DNA of 64,000 nt from positions 121,184 to 185,183 of the forward strand of contig CBFGUW010000002.1 in assembly GCA_965652395.1 (NCBI GenBank), given 5' to 3'. Positions 35,112 through 43,783 of the stretch are shown piece by piece; position 1 is the first letter of the stretch; the number at the start of each line of letters is the position of its first letter. Position numbers and translations under genes: made by a program. The notes under the pieces were generated by a model. That model was not told the DNA's origin and did not search any database. It saw nothing but the letters and a program-made list of their open reading frames with translations. This stretch comes from Saccharospirillum sp965652395. GTDB taxonomy: Bacteria; Pseudomonadota; Gammaproteobacteria; Pseudomonadales; Natronospirillaceae.

Positions 35112-37688
35112 ATGCCGAACCGAAACATCCACACCTCCGTCTCGCCTCTGGTCTGCCTCATTCTGGCCGGGCTCCCCGTCATCGCCACAGCGGACGAAAA
35201 CCCCGTGTTGATCGACTGGCGCCCCTTCGAGCAATTACCGGAAAGCGAACAGGTTGGCATCGCACCCTACTGCCCCGGCGGCTTTGTCGACCCGCTCCCG
35301 CTCGATCCCAATGTAGACCCCAACCAAGACAATGAGCAAAGCCCGATCAGCTTCAAGTTCGATTACAGCCGGGCCATCTCGGAAGACAGCGCCGCCCTGG
35401 TCGGCAACGTCAGTGCTCATCAAAACACCTTTCGCGCCTTCGCCGACGAATTCGTTTACGAACGCCCCAGCAACACCGGCGAGTTGCTCGGCCACGTAAG
35501 ACTGCGCACCCTCGGAATCCTGGTGACCGGCGAAGAGGCTGGGCTCGACTTCGGCAACCAAACCTCAACCGTCGACGGCGCTCATTTCGTGTTGCACGAA
35601 CAGGACCTGCACGGCTCGGCCAAATCCCTGTACCGCAGTGGCGGCAACTATCTCGAAGGCGACAGCGTAGCCTTCACCCGCTGCATGCCGCAGGACCCGC
35701 AATGGATGATCCGCGCCGCCTCGATGGAAGTCGACCGGGATACCGGCATCGCCAAAGCCTGGCACACGCGATTCGAAATCAAATCGATCCCCGTGTTTTA
35801 TCTGCCCTATGTGTCCTTTCCGATTGATGACCGGCGACGCACCGGTTTTCTGACCGCCACCTACACCCTGGGTGGCGGTTTTAATTTCAGCGAACTGGCC
35901 GTTCCCTACTATTTCAACCTGGCCCCCAACTTCGACGACACCCTCACTCTGCATTACTTCGAAGACCTGGGATGGCTTGCCCGTAACGAGTTCCGTTTTC
36001 TTACCGAACACCATAACGGCATTTCGGACATCGACTGGCAGATCAGCAATGAAGCCGAAGTGCAGACCCAGGAAGATTCGGAAGAGGACGTTGAGACGAT
36101 CCAGCGCTGGGCGATACGCCACCGCCAGACGGGTGATCTTACCGACAGTACCACCTATAACCTCGACACACGCTGGGTCAGCGACATTCAATACGATCAG
36201 AACTTCAACAACGGTGGCGACCCGGTCGAAGATCAGAAGCTGACACTCGGCATCAATCAACAGGTGCCTACGGGCACGGTGCGTGTCACCACCAAGGCAA
36301 CAACGCCGGTACAGGATAGCGATTCGTTGTTCCACACGGCCTCGGTCAACGCCTCCACCCGGGTGGGCCAGTTTCAGCCGTCCATCCTGGCGGAGTGGCA
36401 GGATCCGGTGGATACCGACGTCACCGCCTCCCAGCATGCGTTGAAACGTTTGCCGGAAGCCAGCCTGAAGTACCAGCCACTCAGCTTGCCGGGTTCGCTG
36501 ACGTTCAACAACACCCTGACCTACAGCCGTTTCACGCGGGAGTTGGATGATGAACGATTGGATGAGTTGACCGGCTCCCAAGTGACCTACGCCACCACAA
36601 CTCACCGCTACTACGCCAATGCAGGCTTGGCGTACCCGTTGGACGTTGAATGGGGCTACCTTAGACCCGAAATCGAAGGATTTTATTGGGCCTACGATCG
36701 CAATAACGAGCTTGATCCTGATTTCACCTTCGAGGATGAAGACTTCCAAATCCATCCGGAGGCCGCCGCCTGGCGCTTTACCACCGACAGCCGGTTAATC
36801 GCCGAGCGTCCCTATGCCACGTCCAATGGCGTGGTAGTGCACTCCCTGGAACCCCGGTTGCATTACACCTACACGCCTTATGTCGACCAGGAGCACCTGC
36901 CGGACCTGAATACCAGCGCGGTCGACAACGATTTCAAACTCTTCACCAAAAGCCGCTTTTCAGGGCTCGACCGGGTGGGTGACATGAACCGTCTGAGTGC
37001 CGCGCTCGATACCCGGCTGCGTGATCGTAAAAGCGGCTCGGAAATCATCTTCCTCGGTTTCAGCAAGGGATTGAAACTTAGCCAGGAACGGGTCACCGAA
37101 GGCGACGCCATTGAAAAAAACCCGGATTTCGAACCCGAATACAGCCCCAATTACCTGGACGCACGCTGGTCACCCGAACGGTACGTTCAGGTGAACGCCT
37201 CGGCGCAATGGGAGCATCGCACCTGGGATTTGAAAGGCTACTCAACCGACCTCACCTTCCTGCCGCCGAACCGCAGCTTTTTGCGGTTGGGTGTTACCGG
37301 CAGCAATCTGACCGATGGCGAAGGCACGCAAAGCGCGGCTGTCTCGACCTATTGGCCGGTTCGTGAAAACATTGCATTCATTGGGTACGCTAACTGGGAG
37401 CGCCCACTGGTGGATGGCGAGCCGGACGGGGATTTCATCTACACCGATCTGGTCTACGGTGTCGATTACGACAGCTGCTGTTGGAACGTGCGCGTGGTGG
37501 GCTTCAACAGCATTCCCAGCGAAGACGATGAAGAAACCACCGAAGACGGCATTTTCGCTACACGGGAAACCCGCGGCATCAAATTCGAATTTACCCTGAA
37601 AGGTCTCGGCGGCAGCACTGGCAACGTGGAAACCATGCTGCTCGACAAAGTCCCGGGGTATCGGGGACGCTTGTTCAACTATCGCTGA
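35112..37688 (+). CDS. lptD: LPS-assembly protein LptD
   Basis: LptD, with LptE, inserts lipopolysaccharide into the outer leaflet of the outer membrane. The 858-residue product has a signal peptide (cleaved near VIATADE), an N-terminal OstA-like beta-jellyroll and a large C-terminal barrel. The cysteine pattern of the E. coli protein is kept: single cysteines in YCPGGF and TRCMPQ and an adjacent pair in YDSCCWNV, which form the inter-domain disulfides. I use the ATG at 35112 (MPNRNIHTS), because the longer frame lacks a signal peptide at its start. Confidence 0.96.
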   Translation: MPNRNIHTSVSPLVCLILAGLPVIATADENPVLIDWRPFEQLPESEQVGIAPYCPGGFVDPLPLDPNVDPNQDNEQSPISFKFDYSRAISEDSAALVGNVSAHQNTFRAFADEFVYERPSNTGELLGHVRLRTLGILVTGEEAGLDFGNQTSTVDGAHFVLHEQDLHGSAKSLYRSGGNYLEGDSVAFTRCMPQDPQWMIRAASMEVDRDTGIAKAWHTRFEIKSIPVFYLPYVSFPIDDRRRTGFLTATYTLGGGFNFSELAVPYYFNLAPNFDDTLTLHYFEDLGWLARNEFRFLTEHHNGISDIDWQISNEAEVQTQEDSEEDVETIQRWAIRHRQTGDLTDSTTYNLDTRWVSDIQYDQNFNNGGDPVEDQKLTLGINQQVPTGTVRVTTKATTPVQDSDSLFHTASVNASTRVGQFQPSILAEWQDPVDTDVTASQHALKRLPEASLKYQPLSLPGSLTFNNTLTYSRFTRELDDERLDELTGSQVTYATTTHRYYANAGLAYPLDVEWGYLRPEIEGFYWAYDRNNELDPDFTFEDEDFQIHPEAAAWRFTTDSRLIAERPYATSNGVVVHSLEPRLHYTYTPYVDQEHLPDLNTSAVDNDFKLFTKSRFSGLDRVGDMNRLSAALDTRLRDRKSGSEIIFLGFSKGLKLSQERVTEGDAIEKNPDFEPEYSPNYLDARWSPERYVQVNASAQWEHRTWDLKGYSTDLTFLPPNRSFLRLGVTGSNLTDGEGTQSAAVSTYWPVRENIAFIGYANWERPLVDGEPDGDFIYTDLVYGVDYDSCCWNVRVVGFNSIPSEDDEETTEDGIFATRETRGIKFEFTLKGLGGSTGNVETMLLDKVPGYRGRLFNYR

Positions 37689-37701
37689 ACGACCCAGAGT
37701 T

Positions 37702-38979
37702 ATGGCATTCAACCGGGGGCGGACGCGTGCCCGGCACTCAATCGGGAGTACCACTTTGCAATTGATCAAACACAGCCTACTGACGGCCAGCCTGGCATTG
37801 GCACTGGCCTGGAACACATCCCATGCGGCGGAACTGCTCGACCGCGTGGTCGCCGTCGCCAACGAAGACGTGGTGACCGCCCAGGAACTGAGCCGTCGGC
37901 TGAGCGCCATTCGTCAGCAATACCAGAACAACCCTCAGGTACTGCCGCCGAACGATGTACTGCGCGAACAGGTACTGGATACACTGATTGTTGAACGGCT
38001 GCAACTGCAATTGGCCGAGCAGATGAACCTGAACATCACCGACAGCCAGGTCAACGATGCCATCGGCCGTCTGGCACGCCAGCAAAACATGACGCTCGAA
38101 CAGTTCGTCACCGCGCTGCAGCAAAACGGGCAGAACTATGCACAGGTACGTGAACAGGTTCGTCAGGAACTCACCATCAGCCAGGTGCGTCGACAGTATG
38201 TCGGTCGCAGCATCAATGTGACCGAAGGCGAAGTGGAGCGGTATCTGCGTACCCTCGCCGGTCAATCGCTGCAGGAAGCTGAATTTGAACTGGTGTATCG
38301 CCGTTTCAGCTCGGACGAGCAAGAGGCTGCCAATGACCTGAAAGCCGAACTGGACGCCGGGGCCGACCTTGCCGATACCCCCGAAGCCCGCAACCTGGGG
38401 CTGCGCACCGTCAACAACCTGCCGAGTGTCTTCCGTACGGTGGTTCCGGTGCTTGAATTGGGCGAAGCGGTGTTGATTGAACAGGGTGATGCCATTCACC
38501 TAGCGCAGTTGGTCGACAAGAAAGAGCGCAAGGCCGTTCAGGTCACCCAATACCAGGTGCGCCATATTCTAGTTAAACCCGACCTGCTGTTGAATGAAGA
38601 GCAGGCCCAGGCCCTGCTTGAAGACCTGCGCCGCCAGATTCAAAACGGTGCCAGCATGGCTGAACTGGCCAACCAGTTTACCGATGACTTGGGCAGCAAG
38701 GGTGACGGCGGCGCCCTGGGTTGGCGACAGGCGGACGAGTTCGTTTCATCCTTTGCGCGCACCGTTCGCGAAACCCCAGAAGGCGAAGTCAGCCCAGTGT
38801 TCGAATCCCAGTTCGGTTATCACATTCTGCGTGTGGAAGGGGAGCGCACTCAGGACGTCGGCCTTGACGTACTGCGCCAGCAGGTTCGGCAAACACTCTC
38901 TGAACGTAAATACGAAGAGTCGCTCCAGCGTTGGCTGGTGGAACTGAGAGCTCAAAGCTTCGTAGAGGTCCGCTTGTGA
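37702..38979 (+). CDS. surA: Periplasmic chaperone/peptidyl-prolyl isomerase SurA
   Basis: SurA escorts outer-membrane proteins, including LptD, across the periplasm. The 425-residue protein has a signal peptide (HSLLTASLALALAWNTSHA), an N-terminal chaperone domain (about residues 45-190) and two parvulin domains. The first is divergent. The second has the conserved VRHILVKPD and SEFGYHILRV-type (ESQFGYHILRVEG) segments. It lies 13 bp after lptD and overlaps pdxA, so all are in one operon. Confidence 0.96.
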   Translation: MAFNRGRTRARHSIGSTTLQLIKHSLLTASLALALAWNTSHAAELLDRVVAVANEDVVTAQELSRRLSAIRQQYQNNPQVLPPNDVLREQVLDTLIVERLQLQLAEQMNLNITDSQVNDAIGRLARQQNMTLEQFVTALQQNGQNYAQVREQVRQELTISQVRRQYVGRSINVTEGEVERYLRTLAGQSLQEAEFELVYRRFSSDEQEAANDLKAELDAGADLADTPEARNLGLRTVNNLPSVFRTVVPVLELGEAVLIEQGDAIHLAQLVDKKERKAVQVTQYQVRHILVKPDLLLNEEQAQALLEDLRRQIQNGASMAELANQFTDDLGSKGDGGALGWRQADEFVSSFARTVRETPEGEVSPVFESQFGYHILRVEGERTQDVGLDVLRQQVRQTLSERKYEESLQRWLVELRAQSFVEVRL

Positions 38980-39968
38980 CGTTGCCACTTGCGATCACGC
39001 CGGGCGAACCCGCCGGAATCGGTCCCGACCTGACTCTTAAACAGGCGCTCGGCGTTCACAACAGCCCCCTGTTCGCGATTGCAGACCCTGCACTGCTGAG
39101 CGCTCGGGCCAAACAATTGGGTCTTAAGGTTCGTATCCGGGAAATAGACAAACCGGAAGAGGTGAGCACCCACCAACCCGGCACCCTGCCCGTGCTGCCT
39201 GTTGCGCTACGTGCGCCCTGTGAAACCGGCCAATTGAATCCGGCCAATGGCCGCTACGTGCTCGATACACTGGATGCCGCCATCGACCTCGCACTGAACC
39301 ACCGGGCCGCCCTGGTGACTGGCCCGGTGCACAAGGGCGTGATCAACGACGCTGGCATTTCCTTCACCGGGCATACTGAATACCTTGAGCAAAAAAGCGG
39401 CGTCGAACAGGTGGTGATGATGCTTGCCACCGAAGGCTTGCGAGTCGCACTGGTAACCACTCACCTTCCCCTGGCCGACGTACCCGCTGCCATTACCGCC
39501 GACCGCCTCAAGCGCGTCACCGCCGTTTTGCACGCTTCGCTGCAACGGGATTTTGGCTGCGACAAACCGCACATCCTGGTGGCCGGGCTCAACCCTCATG
39601 CTGGGGAAGGCGGCCATCTGGGCCGGGAGGAAATCGAGGTGATCGAGCCCGCCCTGAATGAACTGCGCGCCCTGGGCTGGCAACTGGAAGGCCCACTTCC
39701 GGCCGATACATTGTTCCAACCCCATTACCTGGAACGCACCGACGCCGTGCTTGCCATGTATCACGACCAGGGGTTGCCGGTGCTCAAATACAAAGGCTTC
39801 GGCGCCGCCGTCAACATTACGCTCGGCCTGCCGTTCATTCGCACCTCCGTCGACCACGGCACCGCGCTGGATCTCGCCGGAACCGGTCGCGCCAGTGACA
39901 CATCGCTCGGTGTCGCACTGCACACCGCCGCCGACATGGCCCACCATCGGAGTCAACGCCATGCATAA
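38976..39968 (+). CDS. pdxA: 4-hydroxythreonine-4-phosphate dehydrogenase PdxA
   Basis: PdxA oxidises 4-phosphohydroxy-L-threonine in the deoxyxylulose 5-phosphate-dependent PLP pathway. The 330-residue protein has ITPGEPAGIGPD, HKGVINDAGISFTGHTEYL, the metal site region GLNPHAGEGGHLGREE and MYHDQGLP. The start is GTG at 38976, with AGAGGT 6 nt upstream, overlapping the surA stop as GTGA. E. coli PdxA has 329 residues. The order surA-pdxA-rsmA-apaH is conserved. Confidence 0.97.
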   Translation: MTLPLAITPGEPAGIGPDLTLKQALGVHNSPLFAIADPALLSARAKQLGLKVRIREIDKPEEVSTHQPGTLPVLPVALRAPCETGQLNPANGRYVLDTLDAAIDLALNHRAALVTGPVHKGVINDAGISFTGHTEYLEQKSGVEQVVMMLATEGLRVALVTTHLPLADVPAAITADRLKRVTAVLHASLQRDFGCDKPHILVAGLNPHAGEGGHLGREEIEVIEPALNELRALGWQLEGPLPADTLFQPHYLERTDAVLAMYHDQGLPVLKYKGFGAAVNITLGLPFIRTSVDHGTALDLAGTGRASDTSLGVALHTAADMAHHRSQRHA

Positions 39969-40755
39969 GGCCCGCAAACGTTTCGGCCAGAACTTTCTGC
40001 ACGACAGCACCATCATCGACCGCATTGTGGGCTGCATCGCCCCCAAACCCGGCCAACACCTGGTGGAAATCGGCCCCGGCCGTGGCGCGCTCACTGAACC
40101 GTTGCTGGAAGGCACTGGCGGTGAACTCGATGTCGTGGAGCTCGACCGGGACCTGATCCCGATTCTCAAGGCCCAGTTTTTCCGCTATGACCAACTGCGC
40201 ATCCACGAAGCCGATGCGCTGAGCTACGATTTCAGCCAACTGATCACCGACGACCGCCCGCTGCGTCTGGTCGGCAACCTGCCCTATAACATTTCGACTC
40301 CGCTCATGTTCCACCTATTGAACTTCGCGGACCGCATCGCCGACATGCACTTCATGCTGCAAAAAGAAGTGGTGCAACGTCTCTGCGCCGCCCCCGGCGA
40401 CAGCGCCTATGGCCGCCTCGGCGTCATGATGCAGTACCATTGCGAAGCCCGGTACATCTTCACCGTACCGCCGGGCGCCTTCACTCCCGCACCCAAGGTC
40501 GAGTCCGCCATCGTCCGGCTGACACCACGCAGGGAAATTCCACACCCCGCGAACGACCCGGCCATGCTCGAAACCGTGGTTCGCACCGCCTTCAACCAGC
40601 GCCGCAAAACCTTGCGCAACAATCTGAAGCCACTGCTCAGCGCCGACGCCCTCGAAACCCTCGGCCTAAACCCCGGTGAACGCGCCGAAAACCTCAGCAT
40701 CGCCGACTTTGTTATGATTGCGAATCACCTCAGCCAATCGGAGCCGAGTGCATGA
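39961..40755 (+). CDS. rsmA: 16S rRNA dimethyladenosine transferase RsmA (KsgA)
   Basis: RsmA dimethylates A1518 and A1519 of 16S rRNA, the kasugamycin-sensitivity site. The 264-residue protein has KRFGQNFLHD, the SAM-binding VEIGPGRGALTEPL and the catalytic VGNLPYNIST motif. It starts at 39961, overlapping the pdxA stop by 8 bp, and ends overlapping apaH by 4 bp. Confidence 0.97.
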   Translation: MHKARKRFGQNFLHDSTIIDRIVGCIAPKPGQHLVEIGPGRGALTEPLLEGTGGELDVVELDRDLIPILKAQFFRYDQLRIHEADALSYDFSQLITDDRPLRLVGNLPYNISTPLMFHLLNFADRIADMHFMLQKEVVQRLCAAPGDSAYGRLGVMMQYHCEARYIFTVPPGAFTPAPKVESAIVRLTPRREIPHPANDPAMLETVVRTAFNQRRKTLRNNLKPLLSADALETLGLNPGERAENLSIADFVMIANHLSQSEPSA

Positions 40756-41576
40756 CACTCTATGCCGTAGGCGACCTTCAGGGTTGCCGGGAACCGCTTG
40801 AGATACTGCTGGAAACCGTCAAATTCGACCCCGCGCTGGACAAACTCTGGCTTACCGGTGACCTCGTCAACCGCGGCACCGACTCGCTCGGCAGCCTGCG
40901 TATGATCCGCGCCATGGGCCCTGCGGCCGAAACCGTCCTCGGCAACCACGATCTGCATCTGGTCGCTCTGGCCCTTGCCGACCAGCCACTGAAAAGCAAC
41001 GACGACCTCGACGCCATCCTCAACGCCGTAGACGGCCCCGATCTCATCGACTGGCTTTGCCACCGACCCGTTCTGCTGCACGACGATACCCGTCACCTCA
41101 TCATGACCCACGCCGGAATCCCGCCCAACTGGAGCGACGATGAGGCCATTGGCCGGGCCCGGGAACTGGAATCCGTACTGAAAGACCCTAAAACCAGAGG
41201 GCAGTTCATCAACGCCATGTACGGCAACGCCCCGGACGCCTGGAGCGACGACCTGGAAGGCCTCGACCGCTGGCGTTACATCACCAACGCCTTCACCCGG
41301 ATGCGATTCTGCGACTCGAACGGCCGCCTGGAATTCAAACACAAGGAAGGCACCGACCAGGCCCCCAAAGGCATGAAACCCTGGTTCGAATGGCCGGTGC
41401 AACGCCAGCATACCGTCCTGTTCGGACATTGGGCCGCGCTCATGGGCAAAACCGGTAACGACGACTACGTCGCACTCGATACCGGTTATGTCTGGGAGAA
41501 TTACCTGACGCTGTTAAACGTCGACAGCGGAATGAGGCTGCATTGCGATACAGCAGGGGTCGTGTTCAGAGAATAG
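40752..41576 (+). CDS. apaH: Symmetrical bis(5'-nucleosyl)-tetraphosphatase ApaH
   Basis: ApaH hydrolyses Ap4A to two ADP and also removes Np4 caps from RNA. The 274-residue metallophosphatase has YAVGDLQGCREPL, TGDLVNRG, VLGNHDLHL and the C-terminal VLFGHWAALMG. It begins at an ATGA overlap with rsmA and ends the lptD-surA-pdxA-rsmA-apaH operon. It is convergent with flgT with only 12 bp between stop codons. Confidence 0.97.
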   Translation: MTLYAVGDLQGCREPLEILLETVKFDPALDKLWLTGDLVNRGTDSLGSLRMIRAMGPAAETVLGNHDLHLVALALADQPLKSNDDLDAILNAVDGPDLIDWLCHRPVLLHDDTRHLIMTHAGIPPNWSDDEAIGRARELESVLKDPKTRGQFINAMYGNAPDAWSDDLEGLDRWRYITNAFTRMRFCDSNGRLEFKHKEGTDQAPKGMKPWFEWPVQRQHTVLFGHWAALMGKTGNDDYVALDTGYVWENYLTLLNVDSGMRLHCDTAGVVFRE

Positions 41577-41588
41577 AACACCCCGAGG

Positions 41589-42815
41589 TCACCACCCCAT
41601 CACCACATCATCCATCTGCAGATTCAACCGCTCGCTGCCAATCGACAGCTCCGCTATCGCGAAATGAGGCTGCACCTGCTTCACCTCGGCGACCAGACGG
41701 GTATCGTTGATCTGCCAGAAGCTGTCTCCCTGGCGGTCGAAATGTTGGCTGGTGCGGTACACGCTGAGGAAGTCCCCGGGGCGCAGGCCGCTGCTGGCGC
41801 CGGTATCCACGAACAATCGATTCCCGTTCACCTGGGTAATCGTCGCCATAAACGGCTGGCATTGAATAGTCTGCTGAATATCGCTGATCGCCTGCTGCAA
41901 CAAACGCTGCACCTCCTGGCCATAACCCGTACCGAAGAAACGACCGGTCGCGAATCCGACTCGTGCCGTTCTCGGCTCGTTCCACAAGCCATAGGTGCTG
42001 TACCTGCTTTGAAAGACCAAAGCGCCTGAATAACCATCGTGCACGAACACATCAAACACGAAATGCCGGGTGCGGGGTGCCTTATGGATGCCGACTTTTT
42101 GCAGCCAGCCGTCCCAACGGCGTGCGCGTGGCGCTTCCGGATTCTCCATCGCCAGATCCCGCACCACACCAGAAATCACAAACTGCACACCCAGGCTCTT
42201 GGCGGCATCGACCGCACTGGTCAGCGTCATACGAGGCGACAGTTGGGTCGGCGCATTCGGCGTATTGTTCGGATACAGCGTCATGTTATTCGCATTCAAC
42301 GCCCGGACCCCGGCCATGCCGCTTAGCCCGTTCACCAGATAGGCCGCCAGCTCACGGTCCACCGCGCCCAAATGCCCCAGAGTCGCCTGCTCGGGGTGTT
42401 CCATCGCAAAGCCGGTGACCGCCACCGACTTGCGGTAGTGGTTCGCCATCACGTTCGCACAGACCTGGTCGCTGGCCACGCGGGCGGTGATGTCCACGCG
42501 ATACAGATCGCCGTCACGCCCTTCGCTCATAATCTGAATATCGCGCACCTGGGCGGCGGAATTCACCCGAAGATAGTCTACGGTGAGGTTGCCATTTTCC
42601 ATCACCTGGGTGGAATGCACCTGGGCGCTGACCTGCAGTGAGGCATTCTCAATCGCCTTGCGCAACGCCTTCACCCGGGCGCTGTTCTCATCGCCGTAAA
42701 AAATCTCGGCTTCGCCGGTGGCGTCCACCCAGACGAGGTCCGATGGGGTTTCCGCCAGAGCCGCTCCAGACCAGAGCCACAGCAACACCAGCAGTGAAAT
42801 CAAGCGTGCCATCAT
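41589..42815 (-). CDS. flgT: Flagellar assembly protein FlgT
   Basis: FlgT forms the H-ring around the basal body of sheathed or sodium-driven polar flagella in Vibrio and relatives. The 408-residue protein has a signal peptide (LISLLVLLWLWSGAALA), an N-terminal FlgT-N domain starting at VDATGEAEIFYGDENSA, a middle domain (about residues 125-280), and a C-terminal domain (NRLFVDTGASSGLRPGDFLSVY). It lies 39 bp after flgP on the minus strand, a known flgOP/flgT association. No flgO is seen. Assignment is from motif and context. Confidence 0.85.
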   Translation of the reverse strand: MMARLISLLVLLWLWSGAALAETPSDLVWVDATGEAEIFYGDENSARVKALRKAIENASLQVSAQVHSTQVMENGNLTVDYLRVNSAAQVRDIQIMSEGRDGDLYRVDITARVASDQVCANVMANHYRKSVAVTGFAMEHPEQATLGHLGAVDRELAAYLVNGLSGMAGVRALNANNMTLYPNNTPNAPTQLSPRMTLTSAVDAAKSLGVQFVISGVVRDLAMENPEAPRARRWDGWLQKVGIHKAPRTRHFVFDVFVHDGYSGALVFQSRYSTYGLWNEPRTARVGFATGRFFGTGYGQEVQRLLQQAISDIQQTIQCQPFMATITQVNGNRLFVDTGASSGLRPGDFLSVYRTSQHFDRQGDSFWQINDTRLVAEVKQVQPHFAIAELSIGSERLNLQMDDVVMGW

Positions 42816-42854
42816 TTTGCTCCTTCCGGTGTTAACCGGGCGCCGCTGCGTAAA

Positions 42855-43469
42855 TTACTCGATGAAATAGAGACCGGAGCCGCCGGAACTGTCCAGCCCC
42901 TGAGAGCGCAATTGACTGCGGGTTACTGCATCCAGGTCGTGCACCATTTCCGAGGCGCACTGGGTGTTCTGACGCCCGTTGGACTGGTTCGCCAGGCAAT
43001 TGCGGAAGCCCTGGTCGATCACCATTTCCACCAGGGTCTCGTAGCTACCGTCGGGCATCTGCTCCTGAAAGACCACCTTGGCGCCGAGGATCTGTGCATC
43101 GACAAAGGCTTTGAAACGGTCGTTCTGCACCACAAGATTCTCAACCGTGGAACTGCCGATGATCTGAGTGCCATACACCCGCTCCGCCAGGGTTCGGTAG
43201 GCATCCAGCTTGGAGGCCCGCATGGCGATCAGGCGTTTCTGAACTTCCGTCAAGCCGGAGGAATTCGGGTTGATGGCACCATAACCGGAAGCGCGCAGGA
43301 CCATCGGTTCCATCGGCGGCAGCTTCTCATTGATTTGCCGCACCTCGGACACAATGGTGTCGATTTCGTCTTCATCATTACCAAAAGGCCAGAGGCTGCA
43401 GCCGCTGAGCAGAAGCGTCAGCACGGTTGCCACCGCCGCCAGGGATCGGGGGGCAGACATCACATTCAT
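42855..43469 (-). CDS. flgP: Flagellar assembly lipoprotein FlgP
   Basis: FlgP is an outer-membrane lipoprotein needed for polar flagellar stability and motility in Vibrio and Campylobacter. The 204-residue product has a lipobox (LTLLLSGCSLW), then a LPP20-type domain (ASGYGAINPNSSGLTEVQKRLIAMRASKLDAYRTLAERVYG, quoted here by its two ends) and a C-terminal region rich in Glu and Arg. It precedes flgT in a two-gene operon. The partner flgO is absent from the window. Confidence 0.85.
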   Translation of the reverse strand: MNVMSAPRSLAAVATVLTLLLSGCSLWPFGNDEDEIDTIVSEVRQINEKLPPMEPMVLRASGYGAINPNSSGLTEVQKRLIAMRASKLDAYRTLAERVYGTQIIGSSTVENLVVQNDRFKAFVDAQILGAKVVFQEQMPDGSYETLVEMVIDQGFRNCLANQSNGRQNTQCASEMVHDLDAVTRSQLRSQGLDSSGGSGLYFIE

Positions 43470-43783
43470 AAGGGTGCTCCACTCATTCCTGAATGATCAC
43501 AGGGTTTGAGTCAGGTATCGGCACCGGGCGGCCAGACATTAGCTCAATCTTTTGCCCCTCCTTTTTGCCCCTCCTCCCTCCCGCCCCAGCCAATAAACCG
43601 GCAGGCTTGGCGAATACCCCTTGAAATTCGCCAAAAAATCAACGTTTTCCTGGGTAAAATTTACGAATTTAAGTGATTCTCTTCACATAATTGACGATCC
43701 GTATCTATAGTTATGGAGCATAGCTGTCCGGTTTTGAGCATTTGTTTCTAACCTCAACCAATGACATTGAGAGGTAGTCAACG
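43470..43783. other. Intergenic region between flgP and the TraF-like gene
   Basis: No gene is seen in these 314 bp. It holds an 8-bp inverted repeat TTGGCGAA/TTCGCCAA (43607-43614 and 43627-43634), a pyrimidine-rich tract with a repeated TTTGCCCCTCC, and the candidate plus-strand promoter at 43682-43711. I found no sigma54 promoter for flgP. Confidence 0.5.
43682..43711 (+). promoter_or_regulatory. Candidate promoter of the TraF-like/lipoprotein cluster
   Basis: TTCACA (43682-43687) and TATAGT (43706-43711) are 18 bp apart, 72 bp before the first barrel gene. It is a moderate sigma70 match. Confidence 0.4.

Noticed and set aside
35565..36755. 396-codon frame antisense to lptD
   Set aside because: Shadow frame of the lptD barrel, with no ribosome-binding site or motif.
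43607..43634. Terminator at TTGGCGAA/TTCGCCAA
   Set aside because: The hairpin is followed by A residues on the plus strand and has no T-run on the minus strand, so it is kept only as a dyad.
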